From: CAZLWF01 sp031972835
GTDB taxonomy: Bacteria > Patescibacteriota > Minisyncoccia > Phycocordibacterales > UBA9973
Reading direction: 5' to 3'
Length of the DNA stretch: 12,460 nucleotides
Assembly: GCA_031972835.1 (NCBI GenBank)
Contig: DALYDX010000021.1
Span: forward strand, 1-12,460
Part shown: positions 1 through 5,712 of the stretch, piece after piece
Position numbering within the stretch: the first letter of the stretch is position 1
Layout: each line of letters starts with the position of its first letter
The notes under the pieces: generated by a model
Seen by the model: only the letters and a program-made list of their open reading frames with translations
What the model was told of the DNA's origin: nothing
Databases searched by the model: none
Made by a program: the position numbers and the translations under genes

Positions 1-806
1 GGATAACAGGCTAGTTCCGCCTAAGAGTTCATATCGACGGCGGAGTTCGGCACCTTAACATATCGGGGTGCCATGATAGAGATATTATTAGCCGTTTTAA
101 TATTTTGGGGTAGATACCATGATATTAAGATACAAAAAATTGGCCAAATGCTGGAACTCTCTAAAAATGCATATACCCAAACAGCAATTCGAAAGAATAT
201 ACTGAAGTGGTTTTAAAAAGTTATGCACATTGAGACAATCAGCAGGAAAGACTTCTAAATCTTTTTTACAAAAGACATGAAGAATCCTCAGAGACTAAAC
301 GCCAATCTCCTAACTCATAATTTATTTTATGAAAGGATGAAGATATAGTCCGATCCTTCTGGTGACAGAAGACTCTCAGGAAAGATTGAAAAGTTTTTTA
401 TTTTTCTTGAGATAAATCGACAGCGATGTCGGCTCACCTTATCCTGGCGGTGGAGAAGCTGCCAAGGGTTTAGCTGTTCGCTAATTAAAAAGGTACGCGA
501 GCTGGGTTCAAACCGTCGTGAGACAGGTTGGTCTCCTATCTACTGCGCTCGTTGATTCTTGAAGGGCGCTGCTCCTAGTACGAGAGGACCGGAGTGGACT
601 GACCTCTGGTGTACCTGCTGTTTTACCAAAAGCATCGCAGGGTAGCTATGTCGGGAAGGGATAACTTCTGAAAGCATCTAAGAAGGAAGCCCCCCCTAAG
701 ATAAGGAATCGTTTGAGAACCGTGAGAGATGATCACGTTGATAGGCTTTAGGTGTACGCACAGTAATGTGTTGAGCCGAGAAGTACTAATTATTCGATTC
801 CTATTA
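1..806 (+). rRNA. rrl: 23S rRNA, 3' part (domains V-VI), interrupted by a group I intron
   Basis: This is the 3' end of the large-subunit rRNA; the 5' part lies before the window. Exon 1 (1-55) matches the domain V strand ending in GGCACCT, and exon 2 resumes at 424 with CGATGTCGG, so the two join exactly as in uninterrupted bacterial 23S genes. Further landmarks are the segment with GGTACGCGAGCTGGG near 491 and the sarcin-ricin loop AGTACGAGAGGACC at 577-590. A terminal domain VI stretch, GTTGAGCCGAG followed by AGTACTAAT, runs to about 790. The 3' end near 806 is an estimate, because the partner 5' strand of the closing helix is outside the window. The intron falls in the peptidyl-transferase loop, so an unspliced copy could not form a normal catalytic centre. 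A tRNA and 5S rRNA follow on the same strand. Confidence 0.97.
56..423 (+). ncRNA. Group I self-splicing intron in 23S rRNA, no internal ORF
   Basis: The boundaries come from exon continuity and the expected group I signatures. Exon 1 ends in U55, and the intron ends in G423. The exon sequence GGCACCT (49-55) pairs with an internal guide GGGTGCC (66-72), with the required U-G wobble at the splice site. The preceding ATCG (62-65) pairs with the first four bases of exon 2 (CGAT, 424-427), forming P10. Core elements are visible: P4 TGCTG (149-153) with CAGCA (240-244), P7 GACTA (293-297) with TAGTC (346-350), the S-type stretch AAGATATAGTCC, and a P9-like hairpin CTTCT-GGTGAC-AGAAG (356-371). 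Insertion follows the equivalent of E. coli U2500 by my alignment. The 368-nt intron carries no LAGLIDADG or other endonuclease gene. The subgroup looks IA/IB-like, which is tentative. Confidence 0.94.
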
Positions 807-881
807 GGAAATCTGAAAATCACATACAATAAAAAATACTCCAAAGTTTTTGTGAACTTCATAGAGAATGTTCTTTTTAAT

Positions 882-1066
882 GGGTTTTTAGCTCAGTTGG
901 TTAGAGCGCTTGTTTCGATGTAAGTTTGTGAAATCTAAATTATTATTTAGAAGAATAGCAAATCGGCCGATTTATATTCTTTGAAGATTTGATTTGGATT
1001 TTTACTCATTTATGAGGCAAACCCAAGTGGAAAAAGAGGTCGCAAGTTCGAATCTTGCAGAGCCCA
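882..1066 (+). tRNA. tRNA gene interrupted in the anticodon loop, isotype unresolved
   Basis: The 5' half (882 to about 915) has acceptor strand GGGTTTT, TA, and a class I D arm GCTC-AGTTGGTTA-GAGC (891-907). The 3' half has variable loop AGGTC (1037-1041), T arm GCAAG-TTCGAAT-CTTGC (1042-1058), acceptor strand AGAGCCC (1059-1065) and discriminator A1066. CCA is not encoded. The acceptor stem pairs over 7 bp with two G-U pairs. The anticodon stem CTTGT (909-913) against AAAAG (1032-1036) has one G-A mismatch. Any cut that restores a 7-nt anticodon loop removes 111 nt. Cutting after 917 gives loop TTCGGGA (anticodon CGG, Pro-like with G37), but G1-C72 with A73 resembles Ile, Ala or Val more than bacterial Pro. 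It could be a functional intron-containing or fragmented tRNA, or a dead gene. It lies between 23S and 5S. Confidence 0.75.
918..1028 (+). other. Structured 111-nt insertion in the tRNA anticodon loop
   Basis: The limits are approximate to about 3 nt, because several cuts restore a 7-nt loop. The segment is AT-rich and folds locally. AAATCT (931-936) pairs with AGATTT (985-990), enclosing two hairpins: AAAT-TATT-ATTT (937-948), and AAGAATA (951-957) with TATTCTT (975-981) topped by AAATC-GGCC-GATTT (960-973). A further hairpin is CTCA-TTTA-TGAG (1005-1016). There is no ORF. At 111 nt it is too short to hold the P3-P8 core of a normal group I intron, and I found no R/S-like pair as seen in the 23S intron. 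A canonical bulge-helix-bulge with two 3-nt bulges was not found either. The removal mechanism, if any, is unknown. Confidence 0.6.
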
Positions 1067-1129
1067 CGAAAGATGAAGGAAATTTCTTCATCTTCTCTAT
1101 GAAGTTCATAAAATAAAAAATATATGTTT

Positions 1130-1240
1130 TGTTCTGGTGATTTGACGCAGTGGTCACACCTTTTTCCATTCCGAACAAAGAAGTTAAGCGCTGTTGTGCC
1201 GATGATAGTCTTAGGGCAAAAGTAGGTAGTCGCCAGAACA
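1130..1240 (+). rRNA. rrf: 5S rRNA
   Basis: The terminal helix is TGTTCTGG (1130-1137) with CCAGAACA (1233-1240) and could extend one or two pairs outward, so the mature ends are uncertain by about 2 nt. Internal landmarks follow the bacterial consensus: CAGTGGTCACACC, then CATTCCGAACAAAGAAG as loop B/C, GTGCCGATGATAGTC and AAAAGTAGGTAGTCGCCAG. The roughly 111-nt length is a little shorter than the usual 115-120 nt. It is the last gene of the rRNA operon, downstream of 23S and the interrupted tRNA. Confidence 0.95.
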
Positions 1241-1266
1241 AAGTATATATTCTAATAAATAAAAAT

Positions 1267-1282
1267 ACCGAGAAAACTCGGT
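1267..1282 (+). terminator. Hairpin after 5S rRNA, probable first terminator of the rRNA operon
   Basis: ACCGAG (1267-1272), loop AAAA, CTCGGT (1277-1282), followed by GGTTTT. The stem is only 6 bp and the T run is short and offset, so it may be weak. A stronger hairpin follows at 1331-1350. Confidence 0.6.
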
Positions 1283-1330
1283 GGTTTTGCCGTTTGGTAA
1301 TTTAGAAAAGTGTTATAATCGAACATAAAA

Positions 1331-1350
1331 AACCGCTCAATTGAGCGGTT
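1331..1350. terminator. Bidirectional terminator between the rRNA operon and the convergent minus-strand gene
   Basis: AACCGCTC (1331-1338), loop AATT, GAGCGGTT (1343-1350). It is followed by TTTATTT on the plus strand and has a run of A before it, which gives a T run on the minus strand. It can end both the rRNA transcript and the gene finishing at 1371. Confidence 0.85.
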
Positions 1351-1370
1351 TTTATTTCTTACGCAATATT

Positions 1371-1898
1371 TTAAATCAAGGTAGCATAATATTCCGTATA
1401 TTCCTTGTCAGAAAACAAAGGGGGAAGTGTTCTCATTTCTCCTTTGGTTGCAGGAATTTTACATTTTTCATATGGACCATTTTCCATCATTTCTACGACT
1501 ATCAGTTGTACCTCAGTACAAAATCTTAGTATCTTGTACTTTGCAGTATCGCCATAATCATAAAATAGGTTTTGAAGTCCTCCGATTGATTCTCCGTATT
1601 GCATACTTAGAATAGGTATGCCGAGAAGCCCTCCGTCTACTGAAAATATTTTATAATCCGCATACTCGTGATCTTTTGGTTTTGTAGATGTGATATAGAA
1701 ATAGGCATTTTTATCTCGATGTTCTATTACTGCAAAAATCTCAGTACCATTTAGTGTTCGAAGTTGTTGTATTTTTCGAGTGTTTTCATGACCGAATCTT
1801 TGTAGTTCCACATGATCAAATGATGACCCACGATATTCTTTTGAAACTTTTTCAAATAGATCAGTGGGCAAATCCTGCAAGGTTTTTTGTTTTTTCAT
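1371..1898 (-). CDS. Hypothetical protein, 175 aa
   Basis: I do not recognise the family. The frame is open upstream to 2060, but the start at 1898 (protein beginning MKKQKTLQDLP) is chosen because a near-consensus promoter at 1915-1943 would start transcription about 10 nt before it, and because the upstream residues are low-complexity and overlap the divergent gene. The protein has no membrane segment or signal peptide and looks cytosolic. It has a charged, helical N-terminal third, then a mixed region with short hydrophobic strands (TEIFAVIEH, NAYFYIT, YKILRFCTEVQLIVVEMM), consistent with a small alpha/beta fold. There is no Shine-Dalgarno sequence. It ends at the shared terminator with the rRNA operon and is divergent from the 2008-2277 gene, so the two could be co-regulated. 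Confidence 0.8.
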   Translation of the reverse strand: MKKQKTLQDLPTDLFEKVSKEYRGSSFDHVELQRFGHENTRKIQQLRTLNGTEIFAVIEHRDKNAYFYITSTKPKDHEYADYKIFSVDGGLLGIPILSMQYGESIGGLQNLFYDYGDTAKYKILRFCTEVQLIVVEMMENGPYEKCKIPATKGEMRTLPPLFSDKEYTEYYATLI

Positions 1899-1914
1899 AT
1901 TAACAATTTTGCTT

Positions 1915-1943
1915 ATCATACATCTAATTATCAGATTTGTCAA
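1915..1943 (-). promoter_or_regulatory. Sigma70-type promoter for the 175-aa hypothetical gene
   Basis: Read on the minus strand: -35 TTGACA (1943-1938), 17-nt spacer, -10 TATGAT (1920-1915). The predicted transcription start near 1908 leaves a leader of about 10 nt. Confidence 0.8.
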
Positions 1944-1963
1944 AATGCATGAAGGTTTTTTGT

Positions 1964-1991
1964 TTGACATATTGTGTAATTTTAATATAAT
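1964..1991 (+). promoter_or_regulatory. Consensus sigma70-type promoter for the 89-aa hypothetical gene
   Basis: -35 TTGACA (1964-1969), 16-nt spacer, -10 TATAAT (1986-1991). The start near 1998 is about 10 nt before the ATG at 2008. The two -35 boxes of this divergent region are 20 bp apart and form an inverted pair (TGTCAAA / TTTGACA), so one regulator could cover both. That is inference. Confidence 0.85.
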
Positions 1992-2007
1992 ATTAAAAAA
2001 TATTAAT

Positions 2008-2277
2008 ATGGCAAAAAAGAAGAATTTTGAGGAAACAGACGAGATATCCATCTTGTCCAAAAATCCTCTGTCTATACTGATATCACTTCCTAACGGATGC
2101 GATCCAGGAAAATTCGAAGCAGCAGAGGCTTTTGTTGCAAGTATTAAAAAAATAAAAGAAGTATGTCCTGAAAAGATATTTCAGTTTATACCTTTTGAAT
2201 ATTCTGTGTGTATTGGTAACTCTGATATACAAAGTGGCACTTCTGGATTGAATAGCCTTCTGGCTGTTGAAGTATAG
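2008..2277 (+). CDS. Hypothetical protein, 89 aa
   Basis: Function not recognised. The start MAKKKNFEETDE at 2008 is preferred over the in-frame start at 1864, because the consensus promoter at 1964-1991 lies between them and the upstream part overlaps the divergent gene. The product has no membrane segment. After a polar N-terminus (residues 1-19) come a short hydrophobic strand (LSILISLP, 21-28), a probable amphipathic helix (34-52) and a second strand region around FQFIPFEYSVCIG (58-70). Three cysteines (31, 53, 68) are spread along the chain and do not form an obvious metal motif. It is a single-gene transcription unit with its own promoter and terminator, which supports it being real despite its size. 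No Shine-Dalgarno sequence precedes it. Confidence 0.75.
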   Translation: MAKKKNFEETDEISILSKNPLSILISLPNGCDPGKFEAAEAFVASIKKIKEVCPEKIFQFIPFEYSVCIGNSDIQSGTSGLNSLLAVEV

Positions 2278-2297
2278 GACTAAGGATTAAATTATTT

Positions 2298-2324
2298 AAA
2301 GACACACTGTATACGTGTCTTTTT
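2298..2324 (+). terminator. Terminator of the 89-aa gene
   Basis: AAAGACAC (2298-2305), 9-nt loop, GTGTCTTT (2315-2322), followed by further T. It lies 21 nt after the stop codon. Confidence 0.8.
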
Positions 2325-2394
2325 GTCTGCCTCATACTTTAATTTAAACAATGAAATATTTTTATATCCACTATTCCCATATCAGTTTTCCCTA

Positions 2395-2400
2395 TATACT
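2395..2400 (+). promoter_or_regulatory. Probable -10 element of the rodA operon, predicting a leaderless start
   Basis: TATACT at 2395-2400 (5 of 6 to consensus) ends 6 nt before the ATG at 2407, which would place the transcription start on or next to the start codon. No convincing -35 box is seen. The preceding hairpin at 2298-2322 terminates the upstream unit, so a promoter is needed here. Confidence 0.45.
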
Positions 2401-2406
2401 ATCTAC

Positions 2407-3186
2407 ATGACCTGGGCACACAAACGACAACTTACAATCCTTGCTATTTTGATTGCATGTGGACTTATCATCCTTGCACTTATTATCGTTCCGAAAGTGA
2501 CGAAGCCAGCTACTTGTTTGGATGGTAAGCAAAATGGCACAGAAACCGGCAAAGACTGCGGGGGAATATGTACACTATTTTGTTCAGCGGACGTACAGCC
2601 TCTCTCTGTATCTTGGTCCCGAGCACTTCAAGTTACAGGGAGTATATACAACTTAGTTGCTTATATAGAGAATCCAAATCGTGATGCTGGAATTCGCAGT
2701 ATCAATTATGAATTCAGAATCTACGATGCCGATAATATTTTTATTTCAAAACGAGAAGGCACTACATATGTGAATCCAAACGGAGCATTTGTAGTTTTCG
2801 AAGGGGGAGTCGATGTAGGCAATCGCCCTCCGAAATATACAATATTTGAATTCAAGAGCACTCCGCGCTTTGAACGCGTAGATTCTAGAGCGTCAGATGT
2901 ATTTTTGACTCCACAAGATGTTGTGATTGAAAACTCTGGCACTCGACCGAAACTTTCTGCAAGAATCGAGAACGCATCTTTGTATGAGCTTACGAATGTG
3001 AATGCTGTTGCGCTTTTATACGATGCCGTTGGGAATGTGATCGGGGCTAGTTCTACTGTTGTTGAAAGTCTATCGTCCGGAGGATCAGAGCCTGTATTCT
3101 TCACATGGCCAAAACCCTTTGATGTAAATATTGCCAATAAAACAATATTTCCACGAGTTAGTGTGTTTTCTATTCCTATTCGCTAA
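2407..3186 (+). CDS. Membrane-anchored extracytoplasmic protein with a Cys motif and two FxLYD-like domains, 259 aa
   Basis: The start MTWAHKRQ at 2407 is the only ATG near the operon's -10 element and directly precedes the membrane segment; the upstream in-frame extension begins at TTG inside the previous terminator. Residues 10-29 form a single transmembrane helix with a positive N-terminus, placing the rest outside. Residues 37-59 carry CLDGKQNGTE, TGKDCGGIC and a final Cys (37, 51, 55, 59). This C-DG-NG-ET-DCGG-C pattern recurs in surface proteins and probably forms a small disulfide or metal-stabilised knot. Two beta-rich domains follow, about 65-150 and 176-255. The second contains VALLYDAVGNVIG and a following GGSEP turn, as in FxLYD domains; the first is a weaker match. 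Only 3 nt separate it from rodA, so translation is probably coupled. The function is unknown; an envelope or elongation-complex partner is plausible. Confidence 0.85.
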   Translation: MTWAHKRQLTILAILIACGLIILALIIVPKVTKPATCLDGKQNGTETGKDCGGICTLFCSADVQPLSVSWSRALQVTGSIYNLVAYIENPNRDAGIRSINYEFRIYDADNIFISKREGTTYVNPNGAFVVFEGGVDVGNRPPKYTIFEFKSTPRFERVDSRASDVFLTPQDVVIENSGTRPKLSARIENASLYELTNVNAVALLYDAVGNVIGASSTVVESLSSGGSEPVFFTWPKPFDVNIANKTIFPRVSVFSIPIR

Positions 3187-3189
3187 ATT

Positions 3190-4311
3190 ATGGTAGAGAA
3201 GACGATACGAAAAATGGATTGGGTTTTAGTGCTAGCGCTTTTACCGATACTTGCAGCAGGTCTTATTACGATGCACTCTTTTTCAGGGACTGCAGTACTT
3301 TTCGACAAACAGCTTCTTTGGATACTTATTTCATTTACATTATTTTTTGTAGTTTCAGCGCTTGATGTCAGTATGCTCAAGAGAACAAGTGTTTTGGTTG
3401 GGCTATTTCTATTCTTCTGCGGATTACTACTTATACTTTTTTTGGTCGGAACTGTATCAAACGGTGCTCAGAGTTGGTTTGATTTTGGAGGAATATCTCT
3501 TCAGCCTTCGGACATGATGAAGCTTGTTGTTGTGTTACTCTTGGCAAAATATTTTTCACGCAGACACGTAGAGATTGCGCATTGGCGGCATATTGTTGTC
3601 TCTGGATTGTATGCTTTTATACCTTTTATTTTGGTCTTTCTACAGCCTGACTTTGGAAGTGCAATAATTATATTTCTAACTTGGTTTGGCATGGTTTTAG
3701 TATCAGGTATGTCCAAGAAGCATCTGATGTTTGTAGTTGGAGTAGGAGCGATAATCTTCACTGTGCTGTGGCTTTTTGTTTTTCAACCATATCAGAAAGC
3801 TCGTATTGTGAATTTTTTGCATCCACTAGCAGACGTGCGAGGTTCTGGATACAATGCATATCAGTCTACGATTGCCGTAGGTTCTGGGCAGATACTTGGA
3901 AAAGGTGTTGGGTATGGTACTCAGTCGCGTTTACAATTCCTACCAGAATACGAGACAGACTTTATATTTTCAGCATATGCAGAGGAGTGGGGATTTATCG
4001 GAGTAATATTACTTTTTATACTCTATGCTATTGTGTTCTGGCGGATCCTCGCAAACGCACTCGTCGGCGCTTCAAACTTTGAAATGCTTTTTGGTATGGG
4101 ACTTGCGATACTTTTCATGAGTCATTTTATTATCAACGTCGGTATGAATATCGGACTCATGCCTGTTACCGGAATCACATTACCATTTATGAGTTACGGA
4201 GGGTCACACCTACTCACATCTTTTTTGGGTCTAGGAATTTTGATGAGTATGCGTAGGTATGCTCGAGCAGTGCATAGAGATGATATGCGTAACGAATTTT
4301 TTGGATTATAA
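3190..4311 (+). CDS. rodA: Rod-shape-determining SEDS glycosyltransferase RodA
   Basis: SEDS-family lipid II polymerase of 373 aa, a normal RodA length, with about ten hydrophobic membrane segments. RodA polymerises peptidoglycan glycan strands together with a class B penicillin-binding protein during side-wall elongation. Recognisable motifs are GAQSWFDFGGISLQPSD (92-108), LQPDFGSA (151-158), GKGVGYGTQSRLQFLPE (237-253) and TDFIFSAYAEEWG (256-268). The last includes Asp257, the position matching the essential aspartate of characterised RodA proteins. The C-terminal signature MPVTGITLPFMSYGGS (324-339) is also present. RodA is preferred over FtsW because of overall sequence and length, although SEDS paralogues are close. 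It starts 3 nt after the preceding gene and ends 1 nt before folD. No Shine-Dalgarno sequence is visible. No PBP2 gene is in the window. Confidence 0.95.
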   Translation: MVEKTIRKMDWVLVLALLPILAAGLITMHSFSGTAVLFDKQLLWILISFTLFFVVSALDVSMLKRTSVLVGLFLFFCGLLLILFLVGTVSNGAQSWFDFGGISLQPSDMMKLVVVLLLAKYFSRRHVEIAHWRHIVVSGLYAFIPFILVFLQPDFGSAIIIFLTWFGMVLVSGMSKKHLMFVVGVGAIIFTVLWLFVFQPYQKARIVNFLHPLADVRGSGYNAYQSTIAVGSGQILGKGVGYGTQSRLQFLPEYETDFIFSAYAEEWGFIGVILLFILYAIVFWRILANALVGASNFEMLFGMGLAILFMSHFIINVGMNIGLMPVTGITLPFMSYGGSHLLTSFLGLGILMSMRRYARAVHRDDMRNEFFGL

Positions 4312-4312
4312 A

Positions 4313-5128
4313 ATGCAAACACAAATCGTTGATGGAAAAAAAATACGAGACAAGATAAAAGAGAATTTGATTCTTGATATTTCGACTATAAAAGACAAGC
4401 CGAAATTGGTACTTTTCTATGTTGGACAAAATCCGGTTATAGATGTTTTTGTAAATTTAAAGAAAAAATTTGGAGAAAATATCGGGATTGTCGTAGATGT
4501 AATCAGATTAGAAGAGAGTATCGGTGAAGACGAGCTCATAGATAGGATAGGGGTCTCTATAGAAAAAAATACAGGTATCGTAGTCCAATTACCACTTCCA
4601 AAACATATTGATCAAGATAGAGTTATATCTGCTATTCCGATAGAAAACGATGTGGATCTGCTAAGACTAGATACATTTATAGAGCTCGGTAAACAAAAAG
4701 ATATTTTTCCTCCGGTAATCGGAGCGATCGATGAGATATTTAAAACTTACGATGTAAATTTAAAAGATAAAAAAATAGTTATAATAGGCAAGGGAAAGCT
4801 TGTTGGCGAGCCGGCACGAATATGGCTTGAGGGATTGGATTTGAGCCCAAACGTACTTACTCGTTCGAGTTTAAATTTCAATGAAGAAATATCGGGTGCA
4901 GACATTATTATCTCTGGGGCAGGCGCACCTGGTCTCGTAAAGAGAGATATGGTAAAAGACGGAGTGATTTTGATAGATGCGGGAACGAGTGAAGTTGGAA
5001 CAAAGATTTTAGGTGACGTCGATATAGATGTTTTGGATAAGGCTAGCTTGCTTACTCCTGTACCAGGTGGAATCGGACCGATTACAATTGCAGTATTATT
5101 TAGAAATTTAATCAGACTAAATAGATAG
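4313..5128 (+). CDS. folD: Divergent FolD: methylene-THF dehydrogenase / methenyl-THF cyclohydrolase
   Basis: At 271 aa it is slightly shorter than typical FolD (about 280-300). FolD interconverts methylene-, methenyl- and formyl-tetrahydrofolate for purine, thymidylate and formyl-Met supply. Family hallmarks are VVQLPLPKHID (90-100, with the catalytic-loop Gln92), NDVD (112-115), IIGKGKLVGEP (157-167) as the dinucleotide-binding turn, and the highly conserved TPVPGGIGPIT (248-258). Lys50 matches the catalytic lysine. Deviations are clear. The usual active-site Tyr of YVxxK is Phe46 (FVNLK). The GRSxxVG turn is GKGKLVG, losing Arg and Ser. The PCTPxG substrate loop is degraded to PPVIG (133-137). 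These changes could alter cofactor choice or cyclohydrolase activity. The ATG at 4313, 1 nt after the rodA stop, is chosen over an upstream in-frame ATG inside rodA. Confidence 0.88.
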   Translation: MQTQIVDGKKIRDKIKENLILDISTIKDKPKLVLFYVGQNPVIDVFVNLKKKFGENIGIVVDVIRLEESIGEDELIDRIGVSIEKNTGIVVQLPLPKHIDQDRVISAIPIENDVDLLRLDTFIELGKQKDIFPPVIGAIDEIFKTYDVNLKDKKIVIIGKGKLVGEPARIWLEGLDLSPNVLTRSSLNFNEEISGADIIISGAGAPGLVKRDMVKDGVILIDAGTSEVGTKILGDVDIDVLDKASLLTPVPGGIGPITIAVLFRNLIRLNR

Positions 5129-5130
5129 AT

Positions 5131-5703
5131 ATGATCGGTGACTTCGATAAGGCAATATTTGATTTTCTACACAGCTTTGCATTTCGTTCTGATATTTTAG
5201 ATATGTTTGCGATTTTTATCGCGACAACTTTTGGAACTATTTTAACAATAGGGGTTATTGTATTTTTAATTTTCCACCACGACGTGCCAGGGTCACAGTA
5301 CACATGGCCAGTTTTGAAAAAGAGACTAGGGGAGGCTGGAACTATTTTGACTTCCGCATTCCTATCTTGGTCATTTGTTACAATTTTGAAAAATATATTT
5401 TCAAGCCCACGTCCTTTTATTACTTTTACTGATATTCGTACTTTGTTTCCATATGGAAGTTACGACTCATTTCCATCGGGCCACGCAACATTTTTTGCAG
5501 CATTAGGAGTGGCTCTCTATATGTACCACAGAGGAATTGGAACTTTTTATTTAGTATGCGCTCTGCTTATAGGCATATCTAGAGTTGTCGCAGGTATTCA
5601 TTTTCCGCTTGATATTCTCATTGGGTATATTCTCGGCGCATTTACGTCATTTTTTGTATACAAAGCACTGCGCCCGCTAGTAAAAAAGGTACTTCGTTGG
5701 TAG
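5131..5703 (+). CDS. PAP2-family membrane phosphatase, probable undecaprenyl pyrophosphate phosphatase
   Basis: 190-aa integral membrane protein with all three PAP2 signature motifs: KNIFSSPRP (87-95), FPSGH (114-118) and SRVVAGIHFPLD (150-161). The predicted acid-phosphatase residues are Lys87, Arg94, Ser116, Gly117, His118, Arg151, His157 and Asp161. Hydrophobic segments lie near 24-48, 70-88, 118-132, 136-150 and 160-178. PgpB-type members remove phosphate from undecaprenyl pyrophosphate or phosphatidylglycerol phosphate. The position two bases after folD, in the same operon as rodA, favours recycling of the lipid carrier released by RodA and its partners. The exact substrate cannot be read from sequence. 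No Shine-Dalgarno sequence is seen. Confidence 0.92.
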   Translation: MIGDFDKAIFDFLHSFAFRSDILDMFAIFIATTFGTILTIGVIVFLIFHHDVPGSQYTWPVLKKRLGEAGTILTSAFLSWSFVTILKNIFSSPRPFITFTDIRTLFPYGSYDSFPSGHATFFAALGVALYMYHRGIGTFYLVCALLIGISRVVAGIHFPLDILIGYILGAFTSFFVYKALRPLVKKVLRW

Positions 5704-5712
5704 AAATAGAAT

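Larger units (their letters stand above)
848..1113 (+). repeat. 21-bp inverted repeat enclosing the interrupted tRNA
   Basis: The left arm 848-868 and right arm 1093-1113 are complementary over 21 positions, with one G-U pair (852/1109). The central 16 positions are perfect: TGAACTTCATAGAGAA at 853-868 against TTCTCTATGAAGTTCA at 1093-1108. The loop holds the whole tRNA gene with its insertion. A second hairpin, AAGATGAAG (1070-1078) with CTTCATCTT (1086-1094), sits just after the tRNA 3' end and overlaps the right arm by two bases. Long stems around mature RNAs in rRNA operons are usually RNase III processing stems, so release of the tRNA from the precursor is the simplest reading. That role is inferred. 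Confidence 0.85.

Noticed and set aside
914..920. tRNA-Ser(CGA) reading of the interrupted tRNA
   Set aside because: The D arm and AGGTC variable loop are class I and the discriminator is A. tRNA-Ser is class II with G73.
918..1028. Group I intron in the tRNA
   Set aside because: Too short for a P3-P8 core. No R/S-type P7 pair is seen, and the U-before-cut and terminal-G rules cannot be met together with a usable anticodon.
1002..1241. Minus-strand open frame across the tRNA and 5S
   Set aside because: It lies entirely on RNA genes and has no protein-like composition.
1311..1319. Extended -10 element TG-T-TATAAT between the two hairpins after 5S
   Set aside because: It would fire straight into the hairpin at 1331-1350, giving an RNA of about 30 nt, and has no -35 box at normal spacing. 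Probably chance in AT-rich DNA.
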